This document shows, one piece after another, positions 33,723-42,644 of a stretch of 64,000 bases of DNA. How positions within the stretch are numbered: the first letter of the stretch is position 1; each line of letters opens with the position of its first letter. The stretch is taken from NCBI GenBank assembly GCA_024695935.1, contig JAILHH010000041.1:1-64000 (forward strand), read 5' to 3'. Origin of the DNA: Acetatifactor sp. (GTDB lineage: Bacteria; Bacillota; Clostridia; Lachnospirales; Lachnospiraceae). Below the pieces are notes generated by a model. That model searched no databases. It worked only from the letters and a program-made list of their open reading frames with translations, and had not been told where the DNA came from. A program made the position numbers and the translations under genes.

Positions 33723-35357
33723 ATGCCGGTTACAGAGTTTTTGGAAAAAAATGCAAGATTATATCCTGATGAGGTCGCTCTCGTTGAACTTAATCCTGAC
33801 GAGGCAGACAGAAGGAGAACCACGTGGAAGGAGGCAGCGCTCATCGAGCCATCCAGATTCGAGCCCTACAGAAGAGAGATCACATGGAGTGTTTTTAACG
33901 AGAAGGCAAACCGTGTGGCAAATATGCTGATCCAGCGTGGTATCAAAAAAGGAGATAAGGTTGCTATCATAATGTACAACTGCCTCGAGTGGCTGCCCAT
34001 TTATTTTGGTATTTTAAAGAGCGGAGCCATCGCAGTGCCTTTTAATTTCAGATATGATGCGGACGAGATATTGTATTGCGCAGAACTTGCGGAAGTGGAC
34101 ATGATTGTATTTTCATCACCCTTCATCGGCCGTATCGAGCAACATGCCGAGAAACTTTTGAAGGGAAGACTGCTCATCTATGTGGGTGACAGCTGCCCTG
34201 AATTTGCAGAGAGCTACCACGAACTTGTGGCTGACTGCTCAAGCAAGGCTCCGGATGTAAAGATCACGGAGGACGATTTTGGTGCTATCTATTTTTCATC
34301 GGGAACGACAGGTTTCCCGAAGGCAATCCTGCATAAACATTTAAGCCTCACTCAGGCTGCGGAAATGGAGCAAAAACACCATAGGACTACCCATGATGAT
34401 GTATTTTTGTGCATACCCCCGCTTTATCATACAGGTGCGAAATTCCACTGGATGGGAAGCCTGGTGGTGGGAAGCAAGGCAGTCCTCTTAAAAGGTACCA
34501 AGCCCGAGACGATTCTCTCGGCTGTATCAACGGAAAAGTGTACCATCGTCTGGTTGTTGGTTCCCTGGGCTCAGGATATTCTGGACAAGCTTGACAGCGG
34601 AGCGCTTAAGCTTTCAGATTATGAACTTGATCAGTGGAGACTGATGCACATTGGCGCTCAGCCCGTTCCGCCTTCACTTATAAAGAGATGGAAGGACTAT
34701 TTCCCCAATCACGATTATGACACAAACTATGGCCTCTCAGAGTCTACAGGCCCGGGCTGCGTTCATCTTGGACTTGAAAATATTCATAAAGTCGGTGCCA
34801 TCGGTGTTCCCGGATATCGCTGGGAGTGCAAGATCGTGGACGAAGACGGCGTTACGGTTAATCAGGGCGAAGTCGGAGAACTTTGTGTCAAGGGACCCGG
34901 CGTCATGACCTGCTATTACAACAATCCTGAAGCAACATCAGAGACCATAAAGGACGGATGGCTCTTTACAGGTGATATGGCTATGCAGGATCCGGACGGT
35001 TTTTATTTCCTTGTGGACAGAAAAAAGGACGTCATAGTCAGCGGAGGAGAGAATATCTATCCGGTTCAGATCGAGGATTTCCTCAGAAAATTCAACAAGA
35101 TCAAGGACTGTGCCGTAATTGGTCTTCCCGACAGACGACTTGGCGAAAAGACGGCTGCCATTATCGAGATAAAGGAAGGCTTTACCTGCACAAAGGAAGA
35201 AGTGGAGGAATTCTGCAATGATATGCCCAGGTACAAGAGACCAAAGGAGATCATCTTTGCAGACATCCCAAGAAATGCCACCGGAAAGATCGAAAAGCCT
35301 GTCCTCCGTGAAAGATACGGAGCAACAAGACTGGTTGAGCAGGAGAATAAGGCATAA
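33723..35357 (+). CDS. AMP-dependent acyl-CoA synthetase/ligase
   Basis: 544 residues, ANL superfamily. P-loop IYFSSGTTGFPKAILHKH near residue 195, NYGLSESTGPGC near 337, GDMAMQDPDGFYFLVDRKKDVI near 417 and C-terminal PRNATGKIEKPVLRE with the catalytic lysine. Activates a carboxylic acid through an acyl-adenylate to a CoA thioester. The chain length or aromatic specificity cannot be fixed. Single gene with its own promoter and terminator. Confidence 0.9.
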   Translation: MPVTEFLEKNARLYPDEVALVELNPDEADRRRTTWKEAALIEPSRFEPYRREITWSVFNEKANRVANMLIQRGIKKGDKVAIIMYNCLEWLPIYFGILKSGAIAVPFNFRYDADEILYCAELAEVDMIVFSSPFIGRIEQHAEKLLKGRLLIYVGDSCPEFAESYHELVADCSSKAPDVKITEDDFGAIYFSSGTTGFPKAILHKHLSLTQAAEMEQKHHRTTHDDVFLCIPPLYHTGAKFHWMGSLVVGSKAVLLKGTKPETILSAVSTEKCTIVWLLVPWAQDILDKLDSGALKLSDYELDQWRLMHIGAQPVPPSLIKRWKDYFPNHDYDTNYGLSESTGPGCVHLGLENIHKVGAIGVPGYRWECKIVDEDGVTVNQGEVGELCVKGPGVMTCYYNNPEATSETIKDGWLFTGDMAMQDPDGFYFLVDRKKDVIVSGGENIYPVQIEDFLRKFNKIKDCAVIGLPDRRLGEKTAAIIEIKEGFTCTKEEVEEFCNDMPRYKRPKEIIFADIPRNATGKIEKPVLRERYGATRLVEQENKA

Positions 35358-35387
35358 ATATTTGAATTGTTTATCTGCGTAAGGAGA

Positions 35388-35426
35388 AAGGTTCGGAGTA
35401 ACAGAGTTTATTCCGGACCTTTTTAT
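35388..35426 (+). terminator. Intrinsic terminator after the acyl-CoA synthetase gene
   Basis: AAGGTTCGGA pairs with TCCGGACCTT (one wobble) over a 14-nt loop, followed by TTTAT. It lies 30 bp after the stop codon. Confidence 0.75.
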
Positions 35427-35612
35427 AAAATGCTCTGCAGTGCATCAATGGCCTGCATCTATGTTTATAAGGGCTTTAGAAGGGAAACCGTAAACGTATC
35501 AGCTATGAGCAGTGAATGCGGCTGCGCGGCAACGCAGGTGGGCGCGAAAGTGGATTTGCTATAACTCTTACGGAACTGTTATGGGGTGATTAGGCTTATT
35601 TTTTTGCGCTGT

Positions 35613-35938
35613 TACAGTTTTTATCAGGATTTTATAAAAATAACTGTGTTCCGGAATTGCTCATTACAGTTTATTTCAAGATTTGAGTAATAAAACTGTT
35701 GCCATTACAGTTTTCCTATAAAAAAATGAAAATTAACCGTATCAATTTCTAAGGCGATTAAGCGAGTGACCTAAAAATTTACAGTGTTTTTGTTGATAAG
35801 TAGAATTTCACTGTAATCTCCAGATTTTGCTAAAAAATGATTACAGTTATTTGGGTAAAAATTTCAGAAAAACTGTATGGAGCAATTCTGAAAAATAGGA
35901 ATTACGGGTATATGAAGCATTATAGAAAATAAACTGTA
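35613..35938. repeat. Array B: six helically phased palindromic units, TACAGT arms
   Basis: Units of 36 bp at 35613-35648, 35665-35700, 35706-35741, 35780-35815, 35842-35877 and 35903-35938. Starts are 52, 41, 74, 62 and 61 bp apart, that is about 5, 4, 7, 6 and 6 helical turns. Arms vary slightly (ACTGTG, ACTGTT and ACCGTA in the first three right arms, TACGGG in the last left arm). It lies in the 820-bp gap between the acyl-CoA synthetase terminator and the chorismate mutase-DUF815 gene. The remaining stretch from 35939 to 36117 shows no gene I can support. Confidence 0.85.
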
Positions 35939-36117
35939 AAAGAGCTCGCTTCTGCTGCAATCACAGAAACGAAAGAGGCTAATAGGGCGAGTGCAAAATA
36001 AATAAGAACGCATTAAAGGGTTACAAATCCTCAGAAGGTGAGGCGAGGATGGCGTCTAAAGCCCTGCAGGATGCTAAAGCTCATATAAAACCGAACCGTA
36101 TATGGAATTAAGCCGTA

Positions 36118-36144
36118 TTGATAAGTACGCTTTTTTGTTATAAA
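36118..36144 (+). promoter_or_regulatory. Probable promoter of the chorismate mutase-DUF815 operon
   Basis: TTGATA (36118-36123) and TATAAA (36139-36144) preceded by TGT give an extended -10 with a short 15-bp spacer. It lies 180 bp downstream of array B and 33 bp before the ATG. Confidence 0.5.
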
Positions 36145-36176
36145 ATCTATAGTAAATAATTTTGGAGATAGAAAAG

Positions 36177-37766
36177 ATGGATATTAAGGATTTACGAGGA
36201 AGAATAGATGAGATAGATAAGGACATGGTAGGGCTTTTGGAAGAGCGTCTCGATGTAAGCAGTCAGATCGCCGAGTACAAGATAAAAAACGGAAAGCCCG
36301 TCCTTGACAGAAGCAGAGAGCAGGAAGTCGTTGATTCGGTTAAAGCCATGGCGCATTCAGACTTTAACGGAGAAGCAGCCGGAAGTCTCATGGAAAATAT
36401 CATGGCAAGCAGCAGAAAACTGCAGCGCAGTATACTAAAGAGCCACGGCATCGCCGATGCGCAAAGACACCCCATGAGGGAAAAAGAGCTCATCGTCTAC
36501 AAAAGTGCAAAAGACGATAAGCTCCTCTATGACATGGCATTTCTCATGGATAATTTCGACAATGAAGCATATAACAAAGAAGACTGCAAGACCCTGTTCT
36601 ACGAGTGCATCCATGCGCTCATAGATTTAGCCGGAAACTATGGATTCCATGGAAATCTGTGGCATTGCTACCTGACAAATCTTCTTGTGAACAATGAAAA
36701 CAGCTACAGCTGCGGATGTGAGATCAGAGGAAAGATCGAAGGCTCCATCAACAAGGCGGCACTTCATGATATTGTGATCTTCAAAGAATTCTATGATTAT
36801 GATTTCAGGGAAATGATGGATCATCTGGAAGTGGAAGAATTCGAGATCGTAATGGATTATGCCTCATCAAAACAGGAGAGCAAGGTTTACAATCAGAGGA
36901 TCTGCGCAAGGATCTGCGAGCTTGCAGCAAACTTCAGAGGGTGCGATACACCGGAAGATATGAAGGACACACTGACCCAGTTCTACAAAGAATACGGTGT
37001 GGGAAAATTCGGACTCCATAAATCCTTCAGGATCGATCACAGAGATGATGAAGGTGTTACCATCAATCCCATCCTTAACATTGCCCACGTAAAAATGGAC
37101 GACATAGTGGGATATGAACTCCAGAAACAGAAGCTTTTGGCCAATACAGAGGCCTTTGTGAACGGAAAAAAAGCAAACAACTGCCTGCTCTTTGGAGATG
37201 CCGGAACAGGAAAAAGTTCCTCCATAAAGGCCATTGCCAATGAATTCTATGACAGGGGACTTCGTATAATAGAGGTTTACAAGCATCAGTTCAGAGATCT
37301 CAATGATGTGATAGCTCAGATAAAGAACAGAAATTACAAATTCATCATTTACATGGATGATCTGAGCTTTGAAGAGTTCGAGATAGAATACAAGTATCTG
37401 AAAGCCGTCATTGAGGGAGGCCTTGAAAAAAAGCCCAAAAATGTCCTCATATATGCCACATCAAACAGAAGACATCTGATCAGAGAAAACTATTCCGACA
37501 AGGAAGAGATCAGAGAGGATATGCATACCTCCGACACCGTTCAGGAAAAACTGTCCCTTGTGTACCGCTTTGGCGTAACTATCTATTTCGGAAGCCCGGA
37601 TCCAAAGCAGTTTAAAAATATCGTGAAAGTACTGGCGGAGAGAAATGAACTGAATATTCCGGAGGAAGAACTTTTGAGCGAAGCCGGAAAGTGGGAACTG
37701 ACTCATGGCGGACTGTCCGGCAGGACCGCACAGCAATTTATAGATTACCTTTTGGGAAAACAATAA
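36177..37766 (+). CDS. Chorismate mutase-like domain fused to a DUF815 AAA ATPase
   Basis: 529 residues from ATG 36177 (GGAG 9 nt upstream; an earlier TTG at 36162 overlaps it). Residues ~1-90 look like an AroQ chorismate mutase: DLRGRIDEIDKDMVGLLEER, IAEYK, then PVLDRSREQEV with the usual R, K, D, R and E positions kept. Residues ~100-529 match DUF815 (AAA): IVGYELQKQKLLANTEAFV, Walker A GDAGTGKSS, Walker B FIIYMDDLSFEEFE, YATSNRRHLIRE. I know of no such fusion. First of a run with ppx (15 bp gap), ppk and maf. Confidence 0.82.
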   Translation: MDIKDLRGRIDEIDKDMVGLLEERLDVSSQIAEYKIKNGKPVLDRSREQEVVDSVKAMAHSDFNGEAAGSLMENIMASSRKLQRSILKSHGIADAQRHPMREKELIVYKSAKDDKLLYDMAFLMDNFDNEAYNKEDCKTLFYECIHALIDLAGNYGFHGNLWHCYLTNLLVNNENSYSCGCEIRGKIEGSINKAALHDIVIFKEFYDYDFREMMDHLEVEEFEIVMDYASSKQESKVYNQRICARICELAANFRGCDTPEDMKDTLTQFYKEYGVGKFGLHKSFRIDHRDDEGVTINPILNIAHVKMDDIVGYELQKQKLLANTEAFVNGKKANNCLLFGDAGTGKSSSIKAIANEFYDRGLRIIEVYKHQFRDLNDVIAQIKNRNYKFIIYMDDLSFEEFEIEYKYLKAVIEGGLEKKPKNVLIYATSNRRHLIRENYSDKEEIREDMHTSDTVQEKLSLVYRFGVTIYFGSPDPKQFKNIVKVLAERNELNIPEEELLSEAGKWELTHGGLSGRTAQQFIDYLLGKQ

Positions 37767-37781
37767 AGGACGGTGATTTAT

Positions 37782-39320
37782 ATGAGCACAAAAACCTTTG
37801 CTGCCATCGATATCGGTAGTTTTGAATTATCCATGAAGATCTTTGAGTTTAACGGAAAAAACAAGATCCGTGAGATCGATTTTCTGTCAAAAAAGCTTGA
37901 TCTTGGAAGCGACAGCTATGCCAGGGGCAAGATCGATTTCGAAAAAGTGGAGGAATTGTGCAAAACACTGCGGGAGTTTAAGAACACCATGGAATCCTAT
38001 GGTGTGGAGGAATACAAGGCTTACGGTACAAGTGCCGTAAGAGAGAGCAAAAACATGGATATCCTCTTAGACCGCATCGAAAAATCAACAGGTATAAAAA
38101 TTGAAGTCCTCAGCAATTCCGAGCAGCGTTTCCTGGATTACAAATCCGTCGCCGCCAAGGGAGAGGAATTCAGAAAAATATTGGAGGGATCCACTGCCAT
38201 CGTGGATATAGGAGGCGGCAGTATCCAGATATCCCTTTTTGAAAATGACACTCTGATCTCCACACAGAATATCAGGATAGGAGTGCTTCGCGTCAATGAA
38301 ATTCTAAATCAGGCATCCGTGACCACATCCCGATACAGGGAAATGTGCGGTGAGATCGCGATGCCTTCTCTTGATTCATACAAAAAACTCTATGTAAAGG
38401 ACAGAGAGATCAAAAACATCATTATCATCGACGATTACCTTGCCCCCGTTGCAGTCAGAAAAGCAAAGGAAAAAGGCGTGGATCCCGTGATGAGCATGAA
38501 GGAATATATACGCTTTCTGTCAGATGCCGAAAACAAAACAGGCACCGATACCGCAAAGGCTTTTGGCATAGAGTCTGCGATCGTTCCGCTTTTTATAATT
38601 TCATCTGAGCTTGTAAGATGGGTGGCAACCATTCTCGGAGCTGAAAAGATCTGGACACCGGGAGTAAGGCTCGGGGATGGCATGGCTTACGAATATGCCG
38701 AAAAGATCAAGATGTTCAGAGGAGAGCATGACTTTGAAAAAGACATTCTGGCCAGTGCTTATAATATAGCATCGAGATATGAATGCGGCAGAAAAAAATG
38801 TGAGCTTCTCGAAAAAATATCAACAGGCCTTTTTGATGCGTTAAAAAACGTCCACGGACTGTCAAAGCGGGACAAACTCTATCTTCGGATCGCTGCCATA
38901 CTGGCGGATGTGGGAAAATATGTGAGCCTTGAAAACTTTGGAGATACGGGCTACAACATCGTAATGGCAAGTGAGATAATCGGTCTTTCTCACAGAGAAC
39001 GTGAGATAGTGGCAAATATCGTCAGATACAATGTATCCGAATATGATTACGATCATGAGGGATGTCTCGGAAATCTGGACGGCTCATCATATATAATCGT
39101 GGCAAAACTTGCTTCAATCCTTCGTGTAGCCACAGGACTTACAGGAGGATACTTTGGCAGAGTAAAGGATTTTAAACCGGTTTTGGACGGCAACCGATTT
39201 GTGATTAATGTCACAGGGGATGCGGATCTGACCATGGAAAAAGCATTTTTTGAAAGTAAAGCGGGATTTTTTACGGAAGTATATAACATAACACCTGTTC
39301 TCAATATACGAAAAAACTAG
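37782..39320 (+). CDS. ppx: Exopolyphosphatase (Ppx/GppA family)
   Basis: 512 residues from ATG 37782 (GTG at 37773 is an alternative). Actin-like fold: FAAIDIGSFELSMKIFEF, YGTSAVRES and IVDIGGGSIQISLF. The C-terminal half carries an HD-like region (DVGKYVSLENFG, SHREREIV). Releases phosphate from polyphosphate chains, or hydrolyses pppGpp in GppA-type members. Directly before ppk, so synthesis and breakdown are encoded together. Confidence 0.92.
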   Translation: MSTKTFAAIDIGSFELSMKIFEFNGKNKIREIDFLSKKLDLGSDSYARGKIDFEKVEELCKTLREFKNTMESYGVEEYKAYGTSAVRESKNMDILLDRIEKSTGIKIEVLSNSEQRFLDYKSVAAKGEEFRKILEGSTAIVDIGGGSIQISLFENDTLISTQNIRIGVLRVNEILNQASVTTSRYREMCGEIAMPSLDSYKKLYVKDREIKNIIIIDDYLAPVAVRKAKEKGVDPVMSMKEYIRFLSDAENKTGTDTAKAFGIESAIVPLFIISSELVRWVATILGAEKIWTPGVRLGDGMAYEYAEKIKMFRGEHDFEKDILASAYNIASRYECGRKKCELLEKISTGLFDALKNVHGLSKRDKLYLRIAAILADVGKYVSLENFGDTGYNIVMASEIIGLSHREREIVANIVRYNVSEYDYDHEGCLGNLDGSSYIIVAKLASILRVATGLTGGYFGRVKDFKPVLDGNRFVINVTGDADLTMEKAFFESKAGFFTEVYNITPVLNIRKN

Positions 39321-39329
39321 GGGGATGCT

Positions 39330-41456
39330 ATGGCAAATGTTAATTATATGAATCCGAAATTTTTTGTAAACAGGGAGCTCAGCTGGATAAAATTCGACCA
39401 TCGTATCTTGAATGAGGCCAGGGATAAATCAAATCCCCTCTTTGAGAGGATCAAGTTTTTGGCAATATCCGCCTCCAATCTGGATGAGTTTTTTATGGTC
39501 AGGATCGCCTCATTAAAGGATCAGTTAAATGCGGGATATGACAAACCGGATATTGCGGGGATGCTCCCGGCAGAACAGCTGGAAGCTCTGTCCGTTGCCA
39601 TACATGAGCTGATGGACCTGCAATATACGACCTTGAACCGCTCCATATTGCCGGCTCTTGAGGATGTTGGACTTACTGTCATAAAGCGCCATGAGAATCT
39701 GAGCGATGAAGACGCCAGATTTGTGGACAAATATTTTGAGGAAAATGTTTATCCGGTGCTTACTCCCATGGCAGTGGATTCTTCGAGGCCTTTTCCCCTT
39801 ATCAGGAACAAGACTCTGAATATCGGAGCCCTCATCCACAAAAAGGATGACGACAAGACCATGGATTTTGCAACGGTTCAGGTGCCCGGAGTACTGCCCA
39901 GGATCGTGGAGCTTCCCAAAAAAGGAAAGGGCACCAGGATCATTTTCCTCGAGGAGATCATAGAGAGAAATATAGAAAAACTTTTCCTGAACTATACCGT
40001 CGTATGCGCATATCCTTTCAGGATAATGAGAAATGCGGACCTGTCAATAGAGGAAGAGGAGGCTGCTGATCTCTTAAAAGAGATCGAAAAGCAGTTAAAG
40101 CGCAGGCAGTGGGGCGAAGCCATCAGACTTGAGGTGGAAGCCGGAATTGACAAGGATCTCTTAAAAAAGATAAAAAAAGAACTTCAGATCACTGATGAAA
40201 ATATTTACAGGATCGATGGACCGTTGGATCTTACGGTATTCATGAAGGTATATGGCTTAAAAGGCTTTGATCATCTGAAGATAAAGCCATATATTCCGGT
40301 CCAGAATCCTGCTTTTAACGGTCACAGCGATATTTTCTCCGTTATCAGAAAAGGAGATGTTCTGTTACATCATCCCTACGAATCCTTTGATCCGGTGGTG
40401 GAATTTGTCCGCAGGGCTTCCAGGGACAAAAACGTGCTTGCCATAAAGCAGACTCTCTACAGGGTAAGCGGTAATTCGCCAATTATACAGGCCTTGTCTG
40501 AGGCTGCGGAAAACGGTAAGCAGGTCACGGTTTTGGTGGAATTAAAGGCCAGATTTGATGAGGAGAACAACATCAACTGGGCAAAGATGCTGGAGCAGGC
40601 GGGAGCCCATGTCATATACGGACTGGTTGGTTTAAAGACCCATTGTAAGATTACTCTTGTGGTAAGGCGTGAGGACGACGGCATACGCAGATATGTGCAT
40701 CTGGGCACCGGAAACTACAACGATATAACCGCAAGGCTCTATACCGATATAGGTTTACTCACCTGCAAGGAGAGCTTTGGCGAGGATGCCACGGCAGTCT
40801 TTAACATGCTGTCGGGTTATTCTGAGCCAATGTTCTGGAATAAATTAAATGTGGCACCCCTGTGGCTAAAGGACAAGTTCCTTGGTCTCATAGCCAGGGA
40901 GAGGGACAATGCAAAAGACGGCAAAAAAGCGGAGATAATCGCAAAGATGAATTCCCTCTGCGACAGGGATATCATTGCGGCTCTCTATGAAGCAAGCTCT
41001 GCCGGTGTAAAGATCAGACTCATAGTCAGAGGAATATGCTGCCTGAAGGTGGGAATCCCCGGAGTCAGCGAAAACATCACGGTGCGCAGCATTGTGGGCA
41101 ACTTCCTGGAGCACAGCAGGATCTTTTATTTTGAAAACGGAGGAAACAGTGAGGTTTATTGCGGAAGTGCCGACTGGATGCCGCGAAATCTTGAAAGACG
41201 TGTAGAAATCATGTTCCCAATTGAGAAAAAAGAACTGAAGGCTCAGGTGATACATATCCTTGATTGCCTCTTACAGGATACGGGAAAAGCCGCCGTGTTA
41301 AATGCTGACGGAGATTATGCAAAGATCGACAGGCGAGGAAAGAAACTGTTTATCGCCCAGGATTATTTTTGCGAGGAAGCCGAGGGCATAAGCCTCTCTG
41401 CAAAAGAAGGCGTAAATAAGTCCACCAGAACATTTACGCCGGAGATACATAAATAG
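39330..41456 (+). CDS. ppk: Polyphosphate kinase 1
   Basis: 708 residues, full length. N-terminal FVNRELSWIKFDHRILNEA, the SNLDEFFMVRIASLK motif, and the phospholipase D-like catalytic parts with IKQTLYRVSGNSPI, GLVGLKTHCKITLVVRRE (autophosphorylated histidine), VHLGTGNYND and SADWMPRNLERRVEIMFPI. Polymerises the ATP gamma-phosphate reversibly. GGGGGA lies just before the ATG. 10 bp after ppx. Confidence 0.97.
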   Translation: MANVNYMNPKFFVNRELSWIKFDHRILNEARDKSNPLFERIKFLAISASNLDEFFMVRIASLKDQLNAGYDKPDIAGMLPAEQLEALSVAIHELMDLQYTTLNRSILPALEDVGLTVIKRHENLSDEDARFVDKYFEENVYPVLTPMAVDSSRPFPLIRNKTLNIGALIHKKDDDKTMDFATVQVPGVLPRIVELPKKGKGTRIIFLEEIIERNIEKLFLNYTVVCAYPFRIMRNADLSIEEEEAADLLKEIEKQLKRRQWGEAIRLEVEAGIDKDLLKKIKKELQITDENIYRIDGPLDLTVFMKVYGLKGFDHLKIKPYIPVQNPAFNGHSDIFSVIRKGDVLLHHPYESFDPVVEFVRRASRDKNVLAIKQTLYRVSGNSPIIQALSEAAENGKQVTVLVELKARFDEENNINWAKMLEQAGAHVIYGLVGLKTHCKITLVVRREDDGIRRYVHLGTGNYNDITARLYTDIGLLTCKESFGEDATAVFNMLSGYSEPMFWNKLNVAPLWLKDKFLGLIARERDNAKDGKKAEIIAKMNSLCDRDIIAALYEASSAGVKIRLIVRGICCLKVGIPGVSENITVRSIVGNFLEHSRIFYFENGGNSEVYCGSADWMPRNLERRVEIMFPIEKKELKAQVIHILDCLLQDTGKAAVLNADGDYAKIDRRGKKLFIAQDYFCEEAEGISLSAKEGVNKSTRTFTPEIHK

Positions 41457-41471
41457 GTAAGGGACATAAAA

Positions 41472-42062
41472 ATGACAAAGATATATTTGGCCAGCGCTTC
41501 ACCCAGACGAAAGGATCTGCTGGATCAGATCGGGCTGAAGTTCGAAGTTATGATAAGCGCTGCAGATGAGAATATCAGAGAAACTGATCCGGCCAAAATG
41601 GTTGAGGAACTTTCCCTCAGAAAGGCCGGTGCGGTGGAGAAAAAGCTAAGGGAACTTAAAAAAGCACAGGACGCCATCATAATCGGCGCAGATACCGTAG
41701 TTGCGGCAAAAAAGCCCACAACAGGTGACGAGATCATCCTGGGTAAACCTGCAGATAAAGCGGATGCAAAGGAAATGCTAAAGAAATTAAGAGACAGAGA
41801 GCATTTCGTCTACACCGGGGTGACCCTCATAAAAAACGGAGAGATAAAGACTTTTTCCGAAAAGACTGTGGTGCGGTTTGGCCCCATGACAGAGGAAGAG
41901 ATCGATGAATACATTGCCACAGGGGATCCTCTCGACAAGGCGGGAAGCTATGGCATCCAGGGATTTTGCGCCAGATACATAAAAGGCATCAAAGGTGACT
42001 ACAACAACGTGGTAGGCCTTCCCGTCAGCAGGCTTTATGCAGAGATAAAAGAGTGGCTTTGA
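41472..42062 (+). CDS. maf: Maf family nucleoside triphosphate pyrophosphatase
   Basis: 196 residues. LASASPRRKDLLDQIG, IIGADTVVAAKK, LGKPADKADAKEMLKKL, and DKAGSYGIQGF with the conserved aspartate and lysine. House-cleaning pyrophosphatase of dTTP/UTP type. Last gene of the polyphosphate operon, 16 bp after ppk. Maf proteins also slow septation in Bacillus. Confidence 0.95.
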   Translation: MTKIYLASASPRRKDLLDQIGLKFEVMISAADENIRETDPAKMVEELSLRKAGAVEKKLRELKKAQDAIIIGADTVVAAKKPTTGDEIILGKPADKADAKEMLKKLRDREHFVYTGVTLIKNGEIKTFSEKTVVRFGPMTEEEIDEYIATGDPLDKAGSYGIQGFCARYIKGIKGDYNNVVGLPVSRLYAEIKEWL

Positions 42063-42209
42063 CGGAAGTTAAATCCTTCTTTGATTGTGAAATAATTAAT
42101 TTATGGATTTTCCCATATAAATAATTCATTTTATATTGACGATATTTCTAACAGGAATTATATTATAAGCACATTATCTTAGTATTATCAGTAACAAGGA
42201 GGTTAACCT

Positions 42210-42473
42210 ATGCACGAATTCGATGATGCAGTTCTGGATTGTTTTCTTGATAATCAGCTGAAGCTTTATCCTGAAGAAGTTGCCACAAACAGGGACGAAG
42301 CAGATGATTTCTTGAGTGACTGTATGGCCGTCGTTGTAGATTCTGCCGAAGAGGTTTACGAATATTTTGAGGAAGAGGGCATCGATATCGATGGTGCCGA
42401 TGAAGAAGAAATTCTTGATGCCGATGAAGTATTTGAGGTCGGCGATGGAAGATATTTGATCGTAGAAGGATAA
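42210..42473 (+). CDS. Small acidic protein of unknown function
   Basis: 87 residues with a very high Asp/Glu content (DFLSDCMAVVVDSAEEVYEYF, GADEEEILDADEVF, GDGRYLIVEG). A strong AAGGAGG before the ATG and a clean terminator 20 bp after the stop support a real, well-expressed gene. I do not recognise a family. The size, acidity and predicted alpha/beta content are compatible with a small binding or DNA-mimic-like protein, but nothing shows this. Confidence 0.75.
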   Translation: MHEFDDAVLDCFLDNQLKLYPEEVATNRDEADDFLSDCMAVVVDSAEEVYEYFEEEGIDIDGADEEEILDADEVFEVGDGRYLIVEG

Positions 42474-42494
42474 AAATCGACAAAAATCAACAAA

Positions 42495-42518
42495 AAACAC
42501 CCGCCTGGGTGTTTTTTT
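42495..42518 (+). terminator. Intrinsic terminator
   Basis: AAACACCC, loop GCCT, GGGTGTTT and four more T residues, directly after the small acidic protein gene. Confidence 0.88.
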
Positions 42519-42644
42519 ATGCACATTTTTAATAGATTTTGCCATCATCTCCGGATAGTCTTGTTTTTATAATTTCCTTTAGTTATAATAGTTTTGATTT
42601 AGTGTGTTACTAATTTAACGATTTAGTGTGGTGGAGGAACAGGA

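Noticed and set aside
35367-35564. 65-codon frame after the acyl-CoA synthetase
   Set aside because: It runs through a terminator hairpin and has no ribosome binding site or family resemblance.
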